A stretch of DNA of 33,449 bases from an uncultured Christensenellaceae bacterium (GCA_944380305.1 CALWHF010000017.1:1-33449); one strand, 5' to 3'. Positions 9,000-19,139 are shown, numbered from the stretch's first letter. Notes: generated by a model from the sequence alone, not told the origin. A program made the numbers and translations.

Positions 9000-9700
9000 C
9001 TTTGACCAAAAAATTTACGAATACGGCGTCTTTGTTCGTTTTCATTTATCGCAAAATCAAAATACCTTATATCCTTTGCGCGGTTCAGATTGTTTTACAC
9101 ACATTCGGTCTCGACGTTTTTGCGTTTTGACGCAGTTTTCCTGATCAGACGTTTATGCCGCACTTAGTCCGCTTCGACCAACAATATATTTCGGTTAGCG
9201 GAAAGCTCTGTATCGACAGTATGTCCGTTGGGGACCTGTTATGCGAGCATCCGCACCTCTGTGCCGCCTAATATTTTATAAAGACCCTATTACAGATTTC
9301 ATATCTAGGCTATCCGACATCTGAACGCAAAAGCGATATCGATGCGTAATTATATACCGACAACATGCAAATTGCTATAAGCCTTTCTTGTGTTTCTGTT
9401 GCATATCGACATACGGCGGCAGCATAAATCCGCAAGCCCGAAACCTATAACACGCCGAATCAATGAATCTTATGCGTTTCCGCAAGAAAACTCAGACACT
9501 GAAAATATTATCGTTATTTTCAAACGGCGAACTGCCTGACGCATAAAAGTCTTATAGCAAAAAGGCTTATATTTATCGATACAATTCAAAAGCCGCAACA
9601 ACCGACAAATACGTTCGAGCATACATACAAGACTTGTGAGCTACGCGATCGTTCTTGGATTTTCCCCGAATAACGCTATGTCGGTGTAATTTTATTCCGC

Positions 9701-9759
9701 TGTGGATAACATTTCTTTTTTTCTCGCAAATGCAACGAAAACTCGACGACTTATCCCCA
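9701..9759. promoter_or_regulatory. DnaA box pair
   Basis: A perfect box TGTGGATAA (9701-9709, minus orientation) is followed by TTATCCCCA (9751-9759, one mismatch, plus orientation). The two face each other 41 nt apart, the same spacing as the pair at 10323 and 10373. Confidence 0.5.
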
Positions 9760-10322
9760 TGCAAAGAGCTAGCCGCAGGATGTTGTGGTTACACGTCGCC
9801 TGCGTCCCCGTAATATCTTCGAAAAGCGCAACTTTCTGCCCGAAACGATACTCAACCTGACTTCGAGCGGCAATCTTGCGTATTTATTACGTCGAATGTC
9901 AGATCCACACCGAATCCGATCTCTGCTGACTTGTATCCGCTGAATTTGCCGCATATAATAAACAGACGTTGTCTCTTAGAGTTATGGGCTAGGCTCAGAG
10001 AAAAGTTGCCGTAAACGCGTTTTTTGACGGCAACAGAGCATTTGAAACAGCTTTCTACGACGTCGGACGGCATTTGACTCAAAGACAGTTTGACAAATAT
10101 GTGTAAAAGCCGATCGATTGTAGCAAATGCCTATACTTTCTGATCTGTAAAACAGTTAAACCTCGAAAACAGATCGAAATCCGCCGGCACTTACCGTATC
10201 AAAGCTATTTGCATTATAGAGCAGATATAGTGCGTTTTTATATACGCGAGCATCGACGTTTGTTTCGCTTTTTTCAACAATTTATATCAATTTACGGCAA
10301 ATCCGCTATTTCCGACGGGCAT

Positions 10323-10381
10323 TGTGGATAACTTTTGCGAAAAATGTTCCATGTGAAACTTTTGAGATTTTTTTATCCACA
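10323..10381. promoter_or_regulatory. inverted pair of perfect DnaA boxes flanking a parS-like site
   Basis: TGTGGATAA (10323-10331) and TTATCCACA (10373-10381) are perfect boxes in opposite orientation. Between them lies the parS-like TGTTCCATGTGAAACT (10345-10360, 14 of 16). The midpoint of the boxes (10352) and of the parS-like site (10352.5) coincide, so the whole 59-bp segment has dyad symmetry. The left box extends to a 14-mer, TGTGGATAACTTTT, also found at 31030-31043 beside dnaA. Confidence 0.65.
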
Positions 10382-11652
10382 GCATTTGCTGCAATTGCGG
10401 ACATGCGCAACGCTTCCGTATATATCAACTTTTTGCGGCATCGTTGTATTTGTTTTCCGACTCTTCAGGCTTTCGGACGTGTATTTCCGACAACGCTCCG
10501 CCGTTTTTATCAAAATCAGCGCGAAAAGCCGAGCAGTAAAGGAGTTTGTTTTCATAACTCCGCACAAACACATAATTACATCGACAAGGCGGGCAAGAGT
10601 TATTCGAGCACGGTTTTTTGCGACATTTTGCGTAGCTCCCGCGCTGTTTTCAGAATAAATATTTATCTGCAGCGCGGAATTTGTCTTAATCGCAGAGGCA
10701 GGGTAGTGTCGGCGGACAGGGATAGCAGATTGTCAAATATAACAACGCCCGTCGGGATACCAGCGGTCAAAAGCCGTTTTTCCTCTGAATAAGTGTGCTT
10801 TTGCGCGTTTCTATAAGGGTAAAACAGACAAATATTGCATTATTTCAAGCAATTTCGCTGGAAACGCGTTAAAAGTACGTTTCCGAGAGCGTGCAAGTAT
10901 CGGTTTGCGAGTGCTCTTTTGCCTGTTTCTTTCTTTATTACGGTATCATCGCGATTTTATGAAAATTTTTCAACTTGTCGACTTGAAATTATATTACCTA
11001 ACGCCTTTTCGCTCTTTTCCCGTTATTTTTGTATTTATTTTAACCGTATTTGACCTGTTTTGCGGATTTTCTTCACATTTTCGAATAAGTTAAGCGTTTT
11101 TCTGTATAAATAGATGCAATCAGGCATTATTTGCCTGAATATTTATATTTTTAATCAAATTATCCGAATATATTGATTTTCGCTTTCTCAGGTTTATATA
11201 ATATTTTACAGCGATAAAAATCATTTATCTCTCAACATAACGCATGATTTTAGCCGTTTTTGCTGTATAATTCAATCTGTCGCCTTTTTCTTCCCGTCGG
11301 CTAAATATAAACTCCGCCATGTTAATATGTCTGTTGGTTATACGCACCCGTATCGATGTTACTTTTTATTTGAAATTGCGGGTTACGATAATCCGATGCT
11401 TTCTTTGACTAATTTTTTATAATCAAAAGGACGGTTTCTCGCTAAATCACTGTGCAATCTCAAACTCACACCGTGACTGACAAATAGAATGCATAAAGAA
11501 TTTTGCAACCGATTTTCTGTTAATCTTTGCGAATGTTCATAACTTTTAGTCATTTTTATACAATTAGTTATTGTCTATGTCTCTCGCCTAAGATATAATG
11601 AGCTTACCGTCGGAGGAGTGGCGCGATTGCACGGTGCGAGGAAATCAGAAAT

Positions 11653-12312
11653 ATTGCGGAAATCTTAGATCTCAAAAAACTTACCTGAGCAAAGGCGGAG
11701 GATCGGTAAATGCTCTTGACGGTGTTTCTCTTTCTTTCGGAGAACGCGGGATTGTATTCATTCTCGGCAAATCCACTCTTCTCGATCTGTGCGGCGGTTT
11801 CGATTTTCCCGACGGCGGAGAGATCGTAATAAACGGGCAGAGCGACAAGACTTTTTTACGCACCGATTTCGACAGTTACCGCAATACATACGTCGGTTTC
11901 GTCTTTCAGGAATACAACGTGCTTGACGAGTTCTCGGTCGATGACAACATCTCTCTCGCACTCGACCTTCAGGGCAAAAACAAGGACAGGCATGCGGTGG
12001 AAGACATCCTCAAAAAAGTCGACCTCTCTGTTTCTGCGAAACGCAAACCCTCTACCTTATCGGAAGGGCAGAAGCAGCGTATCGCGATTGCCAGAGCTCT
12101 TGTCAAAGATCCCGAAACATTTTTGCAAACGAACCTACGGGCGCGCTTGACTCCTAAACCTGAAAACTAGTGCCCGACTTTCTGAAGAAACTGTGGAAAG
12201 ACAAAACGGTAATAATCGTCTCTCACGACCGTGAGTTTGCGGAGCGTTACGGCGACAGGATCGTCGAGCTGAAAGACGGCAGGGCAATAAACGATACGTT
12301 ATCGTGCGGAAA
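11653..12312 (+). pseudogene. ABC transporter ATPase remnant (MacB/LolD-like, permease lost)
   Basis: The remains of an ATPase of the type that partners FtsX-like permeases are clear: KTYLSKGGGSVNALDGVSL, QEYNVLDEFSVDDNISLAL, IAIARALVKDPE, EPTGALDS and VIIVSHDREFAERYGDRIVE. It is disabled in several independent ways. The likely start is ATT instead of ATG, 8 nt after GAGGAAAT. There is a frameshift near 11675. Walker A reads ILGKSTLLDL, missing about five codons between two GKS repeats. The signature is LSEGQ. One base is missing near 12120. Two stop codons sit inside the D-loop region (DS-stop-T-stop, consistent with GAA to TAA and GGA to TGA). No permease domain follows, and the remnant runs into the 3' end of the gene on the other strand. 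Confidence 0.88.
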
Positions 12313-12338
12313 CATCGTAAAAAACGTGACGAAAACGG

Positions 12339-13412
12339 CTACCGAATATCCGACTGCGTTTCTTGATTTTGATCACCTTTGTTTTCGTTTGAAAAAAGGG
12401 CGAAACAACTCTCGAAATACTCCGCCGCGGAAGATATTTGCTTGCGGTCGCTTTCCGTCAAAGCGTCGGGATCTGCCGCCGCGAGGATACCGAAGTTTGC
12501 CGCAACGTCTGCCTCGTTCACTTTTGTCTGCACTCCTTTTTCGGCGAGCAATCCGTTGATCGCCGCGGCAAAAGCACCGCAGAACGCGTCTTTGTCGAAC
12601 GAATCTACACCGTTTGCATACCTGCATACCGCAGACGCGAACAGCCCCGTATCGGGAAGGTAACCGAACAACGAGAGCAGTCCGTCGTAATCGAGCGAAC
12701 GGATCACCACCGCCGCTGAATCGAGACCCTCTGCGTGCGCTTTTGTAAAGCCGCTGCCGAAAAACGTATCCGTGATCGCCGCCGTCTTGGAAAATTCGAC
12801 GTCAGACGTCGCGTCGACCGCATAGAGCGCGAGTTTTATCATCGACTTGTACGACACTTCTTCGAGCACGTTTTCGCTGCTCATCACGTTGTAAAGCGTT
12901 CTCGCCGCCTCGTCGAAATTCTCTTTGCCCAGCTCCGTTATCCTTTCGCAGACGAGCAGTATCTGTTCCGCGGCGGCACGCAGGTCCTCTTTGCCCGCGG
13001 TCAGCTCAAGCGAATCTTTTTCCGCCGCAAAGTCCTTCAGCCTGCCGTACAGCGACGTGTAAGCCATAAGATTGAACGGATTTCCCGCCGCGGGTGCGTC
13101 GTAATATGCGTTGATCGCGCCTCTTGCCGTATCCGCTTTTTCTGCCGCCTCGGAAACTAACGAGTAGAGCGCGTCGGCTCCCTCAAAATATTCTTCCTCT
13201 TCGCCTTCGAAAGCCGCTGCCGCCTTGTCGTAGTCGTCGAGAAGAGCGGCGAGATCTTCCGCCGCCACTCCTTTGCTCTGAAGATAGCCGCAAAGAGCCG
13301 CCTCGTTGTTGAATGCAAACGCAAACGCAAGGACAACGCAAAGCGTAGCCGCCGCGATAGCCGCGGCGGCAATTATGATTATTCTGGTCGCTTGTTTTGC
13401 TTTGCCCGTCAT
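12339..13412 (-). CDS. membrane-anchored helical protein, unknown function
   Basis: The product is 357 residues. After a short basic N-terminus there is one hydrophobic segment (residues about 10-34, alanine- and isoleucine-rich) that could be an uncleaved signal anchor, with no lipobox cysteine. The rest is alanine-, glutamate- and aspartate-rich and predicted helical, so it should lie outside the membrane. Its ATG is only 7 nt after the stop of the giant lipoprotein gene and has no clear ribosome site of its own, which suggests translational coupling and joint function. The last residues (about GDQNQETQSDIR) are encoded by DNA that abuts the ABC pseudogene remnant, so its natural C-terminus may have changed. 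I do not recognise the family. Confidence 0.75.
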   Translation of the reverse strand: MTGKAKQATRIIIIAAAAIAAATLCVVLAFAFAFNNEAALCGYLQSKGVAAEDLAALLDDYDKAAAAFEGEEEEYFEGADALYSLVSEAAEKADTARGAINAYYDAPAAGNPFNLMAYTSLYGRLKDFAAEKDSLELTAGKEDLRAAAEQILLVCERITELGKENFDEAARTLYNVMSSENVLEEVSYKSMIKLALYAVDATSDVEFSKTAAITDTFFGSGFTKAHAEGLDSAAVVIRSLDYDGLLSLFGYLPDTGLFASAVCRYANGVDSFDKDAFCGAFAAAINGLLAEKGVQTKVNEADVAANFGILAAADPDALTESDRKQISSAAEYFESCFALFSNENKGDQNQETQSDIR

Positions 13413-13419
13413 AAGGCGT

Positions 13420-16400
13420 TTACTCGGTCGCGAGCACAGGAGTAAATTCGTTGCTGGTGGCGTTGTTGACTTTGAGATAAACGGTCTGTTCTTCTGCAGA
13501 CTGAGACGTATCGAGACCGATCAGTTCGAAAGTCATACCGTACGAATCGTAATAATACTCGTTGAGATCTGCAAGAGTAACGTCGTATTCGTTAAAGCTG
13601 CCCGAAGAGAATATTTGTCCCGTCTCATCCAAAACAACGTAATTTTCGACATCCGCACTGATGCGGACTTCGGAAAGGTCGCACCCCGAGGTATAAACCA
13701 CGTTTGTCAGGCTGACGTTTCCTACAACCGCCCGATTCATCTCAATGGCGATCACTTCGCATGGATTCGCGCCGTTGTTGGATACAGTAACAATTTCCTG
13801 TTCTTCCGTTCCCAGAGAAAGGTCGAGCCCGCTGATAACGATCTCTGCTCCGACTTCCGCAAACTCGGCGTTGATCTCGGCAAGCGTTTTTCCTTCGCAA
13901 TCGTAGTAATCGCCGAAAATCTCTCCGTAATTATATTCTATGAAAATCTCTCCGAAGATCCTGACGTCATTCAGATCGCCGTCTTTTTGATAAGCAATAT
14001 ACTCCATGCCATCGAAATTCAGGCTTACATTCTCTACGCAATAGAATAGCTCTTGAGTGGTGTTGCCCATATACGATATTTCGTATAAATAGTAATATCC
14101 GTCTATATTGATCTGGCTGACGGTCACGGCAGAGTAGTCCTCGAGAGCCTTTTCGGAAACACCGTAGCCGTATTCGACCATGATCGTGTAATTTTTGCCC
14201 GCAACGGGAGCATCTCCGATATACTTCTGATTTATGACGTCAACTCTGATACCCGTGACTTTGGTCGCCTCTCCGTCGGGGATCACGGTGATATAACCGT
14301 GCGAGGCGGAATCGTAGTAGACGTAATCTCCCTCGATCACGATATAATAACCTTCGTCATTCGTATCGTAAACGAGCTCGGCAGTTAAATCTGCATTCTG
14401 CGCAAGCAGATCACTCAGCACGGCATCTCCTTTTTCTCCCGCCTTTGTATACTGAACGCTGACGAGATCTTTCCACGTTCCGCTCGTTCTTTCGGTCTCG
14501 GTTATGACGCTTCTCTCGATACTGACATAATCTATACCCGAAACCTTGTCGATGTCCGCGTTTGCTACCGAATAACGGATCGTCGCTACTTCCACCTCGG
14601 CGTCGTGTCCGTAACAGGATGCGATGATTACGAGAGTACAGCTACGCAATGTGCCTTCCGTTCCGTCGAACGCATCGAGCTCTCCGTCGGCGTTTCTGAT
14701 GGCGAATCTGACATTCAAGCCTTTTCCTGCCCACTCTTCGTTAGCCGCCTTGAGGTTGTATGCGTCGACCTCGAACTCCTTATAAGACAGAAATTTTCCT
14801 GTTGAAATCATACCGAGCAAAGCGTCTTCGTTCGCGTTATCAGGATCGAGCCTGTACGAATATTTGTCAACATTTCCCTGATCATAAGAAAGCGCTTCTT
14901 CGAGAGTAATGACGTTGACGTTACATTCAGCCGAAAGAGTAACTCCCGACATAGTATATGTTACCGTCAACTGTTTCATACCTTCCTCTGAAACGTCGCC
15001 GCTCACGGTGAATTTCTCTTTCTCGTCGGCACCGTAAATCTTAAGCTTGTCGTACCCATATCCCAATTCGATCTCTGCGTACACGGAGTCTACCGTCAAA
15101 GGTTCGTCGATCAGCACGTCCGGGCGGTATCCCGAAAAAATCACATCTATTTTATATGAGACACTCATCGACGTGGGTATGTTCTTGAGCGCATCGGGGA
15201 TAACGTAGATCTCGCCGATCTCGATATGAGCATACCCGACGTAGACGTCCACCCCGTAGCTCTTATAGCCACCGTAATCGTGCTTTTGCGTCAGGACGAT
15301 CTTGCACTGGCTTTCGTCAAAACCGCCGTTTTCCATAATTATGTCAAAACTCTCGTTCGTGCCGTCGGAATATACGACATGCATGCTGGGATAATTGAAT
15401 CTTTCGATTACCGTATTGAAAAACGTGTTTACAGAGCTTAATTCGCTTTGAGTAAATACTCCATTTCTCAAATCCCAATCCAGATCTTCGTCGATAGAAA
15501 TTACAACGGGCGGTTCGCTCGCCTCGTCGTAAACGCTGTACTCAAACGTGTTTTCGGCATAGACTATGCTCTCATCTGCCGCAGAGACCAGACGAATCGT
15601 CGCAGTTTTCAATTCTCCGATTTCCGTTATAACGCTCGTATCGAAACCTTCTACGGTTATCTTGAGTCCCTGGACAGCAAGTTCGTTGGCGTTCAGATAC
15701 TCGAGAGGGGACGAGCCGTAGTTGTTGTTGTTATCGGCAGGGTAGTATTTGTAATTTACGTCGTAATAGAATCTCAGACCGTCCGCTTCAGTGCCGAGCG
15801 TGACGACCACTTCTTCCTCATCAGCACTGACGTCTGCCCACGTCACGGTCATTGCCTCTTCGAGAGTAACTACGGTAACTTCGAGCTGTGCGGTATTTTC
15901 ATATGCGAAGTCGGTTGCGCTGTAAGTTGCCGTAAAGGTCTTTTTGCCCGTCGAGGTGTTGTCGAGACCGCTTACGGTAACGTCGGCGTCGGATTCGAGC
16001 AAATATCCGTAGCGTATAGTCGCCCCGATCCGTATTTCGGTATCTAAGGGCAGTATATCGCAATAATCGAAATAAACACTTTGGATGTCGTCTGCGGTAA
16101 TGTTTTCAGGGTCTACAACACACACGAGTGCGGGAATTTTTATTGTTCCCATAATTTCGTTTTCATAATTCGCGAACGTCATCGTCTTTCCTGCGACGGA
16201 CGTATCGGCTTCTTCAAGTCCGGTAAATATGAACCGTAACTGTATCTGTCTGCCTGTATCCTTATGTTTCAGTGAAATATATTCGACGACGGGATCCAAA
16301 GAAACCGTTTGTCCTTTTATGAAAGTATAGCCTTTGAATTTGACCTCTTCGTCGAAAACGGTAAACTTGGACAGAGAAGAGGAATCGTATGCATAACATT

Positions 16401-18849
16401 CGATCACCGCGCTCGCTCCCTCTATCGTCAGAGTCACGTCGAAGAATCCTTCTTTGCTCGCGTCGTAATCCATGGCATACGCCGCGAGATCGTCTATCAC
16501 CAGCGTCGTACCCAGCTTGCCGTCCTTGAAAACGATCTGTACCTGCGATGCCATTTCTTTAGCGAGATCTTCTTTGGAAACGCCGACAGGGACGAGTATA
16601 CTGCCGTATTTGTTAACTCTGATCTCGTTGACGCCATTCGTTACGCTGTCGTCGAGTGCCGAGATTATCCTAGCGGCGAACGCTTTGAGCTCGTCGGCGG
16701 TGAAGTCGTCCGCGTCCTTTGCAGACGCGTCTATCATTACCGAAACTATCTCCTCTGTATCGATCCCGATGCCGATGAACCTTGCCAGTTTGTCGAGATT
16801 CACAAGAGCGTTCTTTTCGACCAGCTCGAGTTTGTCGTAGTAAGGTCTGACGAAAGCGGCGATGTCAGCTATGAAGTAACCGAGTTTTTCGTTCTTCTTG
16901 CCTTCGTCCTTCTCCTTTGCATAATCGTCGTAATCTGCATAAAGAGCCATCGCCGTCTCGGCTTTTATCTCGCTGAGTGCGTCGAGTGCTATCTTTTCGG
17001 CAGCCGCAATCGCGTTTACCGCGTGGTTAGCGTCAAATCCTTCGAGAGAAGTTCCGCTTGCCCACAGCTCTATTATGTCGCCGAGGAAATCGGACGCGTA
17101 TCTGACGACTATCGGGTCTTCGATGAACGTCGCGTTAGCCGCCTTGAACAGTTTGCCCAGTTCGTTTATCTGCGCCGCCATCTCCTTGTAGGAAAGTCCG
17201 TCCGCGCTGCCGCCGAGAAGTGCGCCTATATCTCCGTCGATGACGGCTTCGGCTACTTTGACGCCGAACGACACAAGCCCGTAGACCTTGTCGGCATCAT
17301 AGTCGCACGCCGTTGCGACAGAGTCGAGCAGAGCACCCGCTATATACGTCGGAGCGTCCTGACACAGCATGTCGTACATCGCTCCGTATTTGGTATTTTC
17401 GGAGAAATATGCGTCAGAGACGTATTCGTCGAAATAGTCTCTCATATCCGTGCCTACGAACTCGAGTATTTCCGACGTCGTAAGCATTACTACGGAATTG
17501 AAATAATAGTAATTATCGTTTTTTGCGGTAAAATACACGCGGTATTCTCTTTCGATATCCTGAGAACCGGAGAATATTTCTTCCATGTCTCCTACGATTA
17601 ACTTGGCAATCAACAGCCCGACCTTTGCTATCTGCTTTGCGTCAACGCTGTCTTTTACTATCCTGAGTATCTCGGTGACTGCCGCCACGTTTGCCTTGGT
17701 GAATATCGCGGTAACTTCCTTTTCTTCGCCTATCATGATCATGTCAAAGAAATCCGCGACGAGAGTATTGTCGGACGACGTCAATACGTCGGCTGCCGCC
17801 TGCAGCTCTTCGTTCGTGACGCCGAGATATTCGATTATGGATTTGATATAAGTTAAGTTTTCCTCGAAAAATTCTTCCGTGATCTCCACGTTCACAAGTC
17901 CCGCGAGATCGTTGAGGATCGCTTTGAACTTCGCGTCGTCGATCTCGGTCTTCGCGACGTCGCCGTAAATGCCGCTCTCGAGGTCGTATACCTTGATCGT
18001 GACCGTCAGCTTGTTGCCCGCATAGGTTATAGTGACGCTCTTGTCTCCCGCCGAAGTCGTATCAAATCCCGCGATCATATCCGCGGTAACCCCGATCGTA
18101 ACGGTTTCGGTGCCGTTGTCGTAAAGCACGGTCGCGCCGTCGAGCAGTATCTCTTCACCTACGAAATAGACGGACTGCCAGTCGCCGAGCGAAAGCGCGG
18201 AAGTTTCGACAACCGGCTCCTTGACTGTGATGGTCGCCGTGGTCGTCTTTCCGCCGTAGGTTACCGTGACCGTCTTGGTCCCGGGTGCGGAGGTGTCGAA
18301 TCCCATAAGCATATCCGCGGTGATCTCCACATTCTCGGTCGAGTTGTCGCTCTTCGTGACGATGAGGGTAGCGGTGCCGAACACTTCGTTGACGAGATAT
18401 TCGCTCTTCCAGGTCGCGGTATCGACGGCTATCGCGGTGACAGTAACTTCTGCCGCCGTACGCGTCACGCTGAACTCGTACACTTCGTATTTGTCAGGCG
18501 CGATGCTGAACCAACCTTTGACCCAGAACACGTTTTCTCCTTCAACGAGCGGAACGCTGTCCCCGTCGTATTTTTTCGTCAGTGCAGCATCCGAATACGC
18601 TTCGTATACGAGCATTTCGTCGTTGCTGAACTGAATCGAACCGAGTGCGAACGCGTTTATCGAGTTCTGCACACGGAATGCGACCGTCTTCGCATCGTTG
18701 TCGATGACGGGATCGCTCACTCCCACAATGCCCTCTATCTTCAACGTGTATGTACTTTGATCGCCGTTTTTGTCGCAGCCTACGAGTCCCGCAAGTGCGA
18801 AAACGAGTACCAGCACGAAGATTATGAGGGCAAAACTCTTCCTCTTCAT
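13420..18849 (-). CDS. giant surface lipoprotein with bacterial Ig-like domains
   Basis: The product is 1809 residues. MKRKSFALIIFVLVLVFALA plus GLVGC is a lipoprotein signal with the acylated Cys at residue 25. Residues about 32-130 look like a cadherin-like beta-sandwich. Two Big_3-type Ig-like domains follow (about 136-210 and 216-288), each with the ADM-GFDT-GxKxVTxTY pattern. Residues about 295-880 are mainly helical. A second beta-rich half repeats a unit of an Ig-like domain followed by TLEEA (about residues 996 and 1318), ending with GLD-S-EEQ repeats. There is no LPXTG anchor, transmembrane tail or obvious catalytic motif. AAGGAG precedes the ATG at 18847-18849; the same frame extends further upstream, but that part overlaps the promoter. 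It is probably exposed on the cell surface for adhesion or ligand binding; the ligand is unknown. Confidence 0.85.
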   Translation of the reverse strand: MKRKSFALIIFVLVLVFALAGLVGCDKNGDQSTYTLKIEGIVGVSDPVIDNDAKTVAFRVQNSINAFALGSIQFSNDEMLVYEAYSDAALTKKYDGDSVPLVEGENVFWVKGWFSIAPDKYEVYEFSVTRTAAEVTVTAIAVDTATWKSEYLVNEVFGTATLIVTKSDNSTENVEITADMLMGFDTSAPGTKTVTVTYGGKTTTATITVKEPVVETSALSLGDWQSVYFVGEEILLDGATVLYDNGTETVTIGVTADMIAGFDTTSAGDKSVTITYAGNKLTVTIKVYDLESGIYGDVAKTEIDDAKFKAILNDLAGLVNVEITEEFFEENLTYIKSIIEYLGVTNEELQAAADVLTSSDNTLVADFFDMIMIGEEKEVTAIFTKANVAAVTEILRIVKDSVDAKQIAKVGLLIAKLIVGDMEEIFSGSQDIEREYRVYFTAKNDNYYYFNSVVMLTTSEILEFVGTDMRDYFDEYVSDAYFSENTKYGAMYDMLCQDAPTYIAGALLDSVATACDYDADKVYGLVSFGVKVAEAVIDGDIGALLGGSADGLSYKEMAAQINELGKLFKAANATFIEDPIVVRYASDFLGDIIELWASGTSLEGFDANHAVNAIAAAEKIALDALSEIKAETAMALYADYDDYAKEKDEGKKNEKLGYFIADIAAFVRPYYDKLELVEKNALVNLDKLARFIGIGIDTEEIVSVMIDASAKDADDFTADELKAFAARIISALDDSVTNGVNEIRVNKYGSILVPVGVSKEDLAKEMASQVQIVFKDGKLGTTLVIDDLAAYAMDYDASKEGFFDVTLTIEGASAVIECYAYDSSSLSKFTVFDEEVKFKGYTFIKGQTVSLDPVVEYISLKHKDTGRQIQLRFIFTGLEEADTSVAGKTMTFANYENEIMGTIKIPALVCVVDPENITADDIQSVYFDYCDILPLDTEIRIGATIRYGYLLESDADVTVSGLDNTSTGKKTFTATYSATDFAYENTAQLEVTVVTLEEAMTVTWADVSADEEEVVVTLGTEADGLRFYYDVNYKYYPADNNNNYGSSPLEYLNANELAVQGLKITVEGFDTSVITEIGELKTATIRLVSAADESIVYAENTFEYSVYDEASEPPVVISIDEDLDWDLRNGVFTQSELSSVNTFFNTVIERFNYPSMHVVYSDGTNESFDIIMENGGFDESQCKIVLTQKHDYGGYKSYGVDVYVGYAHIEIGEIYVIPDALKNIPTSMSVSYKIDVIFSGYRPDVLIDEPLTVDSVYAEIELGYGYDKLKIYGADEKEKFTVSGDVSEEGMKQLTVTYTMSGVTLSAECNVNVITLEEALSYDQGNVDKYSYRLDPDNANEDALLGMISTGKFLSYKEFEVDAYNLKAANEEWAGKGLNVRFAIRNADGELDAFDGTEGTLRSCTLVIIASCYGHDAEVEVATIRYSVANADIDKVSGIDYVSIERSVITETERTSGTWKDLVSVQYTKAGEKGDAVLSDLLAQNADLTAELVYDTNDEGYYIVIEGDYVYYDSASHGYITVIPDGEATKVTGIRVDVINQKYIGDAPVAGKNYTIMVEYGYGVSEKALEDYSAVTVSQINIDGYYYLYEISYMGNTTQELFYCVENVSLNFDGMEYIAYQKDGDLNDVRIFGEIFIEYNYGEIFGDYYDCEGKTLAEINAEFAEVGAEIVISGLDLSLGTEEQEIVTVSNNGANPCEVIAIEMNRAVVGNVSLTNVVYTSGCDLSEVRISADVENYVVLDETGQIFSSGSFNEYDVTLADLNEYYYDSYGMTFELIGLDTSQSAEEQTVYLKVNNATSNEFTPVLATE

Positions 18850-18931
18850 AAATAACTTCTCCTTTTTTGTTTTTGTAAGTTTTGTCTGAGTTTTGCCGAT
18901 GCTACAAAATTGCGTTATATCACTTTTATTT

Positions 18932-18960
18932 ATTATATTATTAATATAAATTTTTGTCAA
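18932..18960 (-). promoter_or_regulatory. sigma-A promoter of the lipoprotein operon
   Basis: On the minus strand, consensus TTGACA (18955-18960) and TATAAT (18932-18937) are separated by 17 nt, about 80 nt before the lipoprotein ATG. This shows that the longer upstream open frame is not the coding start. Confidence 0.85.
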
Positions 18961-19006
18961 CCTTCGAAACGCTTTTTTCAAAATGCCCCAACCTATATCT
19001 TTTTGC

Positions 19007-19036
19007 TTGACACGATTTATTTATTTATATTATAAT
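19007..19036 (+). promoter_or_regulatory. sigma-A promoter of the rpmH operon
   Basis: Consensus TTGACA (19007-19012) and TATAAT (19031-19036) are 18 nt apart. A leader of about 95 nt follows, with a GC-rich stem-loop around 19081-19103, before rpmH. Confidence 0.85.
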
Positions 19037-19139
19037 ACACTCGCTATTATGGAAAACAGTTTGCTTTTCGCGCTTTTTCCGCACCGCAGGCGTTTGCGGC
19101 GGCACCAACGAGACAATACTAAAAAGAGAGGATAGATTT

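Larger units (their letters stand above)
5547..11597. other. about 6 kb gene-free block with parS-like sites and DnaA boxes
   Basis: No frame on either strand has a recognisable domain, a good ribosome binding site and normal amino-acid composition together. The block instead holds parS-like 16-mers (6963, 8204, 10345), DnaA boxes (perfect at 9701, 10323 and 10373), an AT-rich stretch at about 6770-6960, a 25-bp palindrome (8975) and changes in A/T strand bias. These are the components expected of an origin or centromere region. No tRNA, rRNA, RNase P or tmRNA signature was seen. Confidence 0.6.

Noticed and set aside
10322..10792. 156-codon frame overlapping the DnaA/parS element
   Set aside because: It has no ribosome site, no recognisable domain and irregular composition; it overlaps the symmetric binding-site element.
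16309..17601. Long plus-strand open frame (430 codons) opposite the lipoprotein gene
   Set aside because: It is antisense to a gene with a signal peptide, Ig-like domains, ribosome site and promoter. Its translation is rich in R, C, Y and H, typical of a shadow frame.
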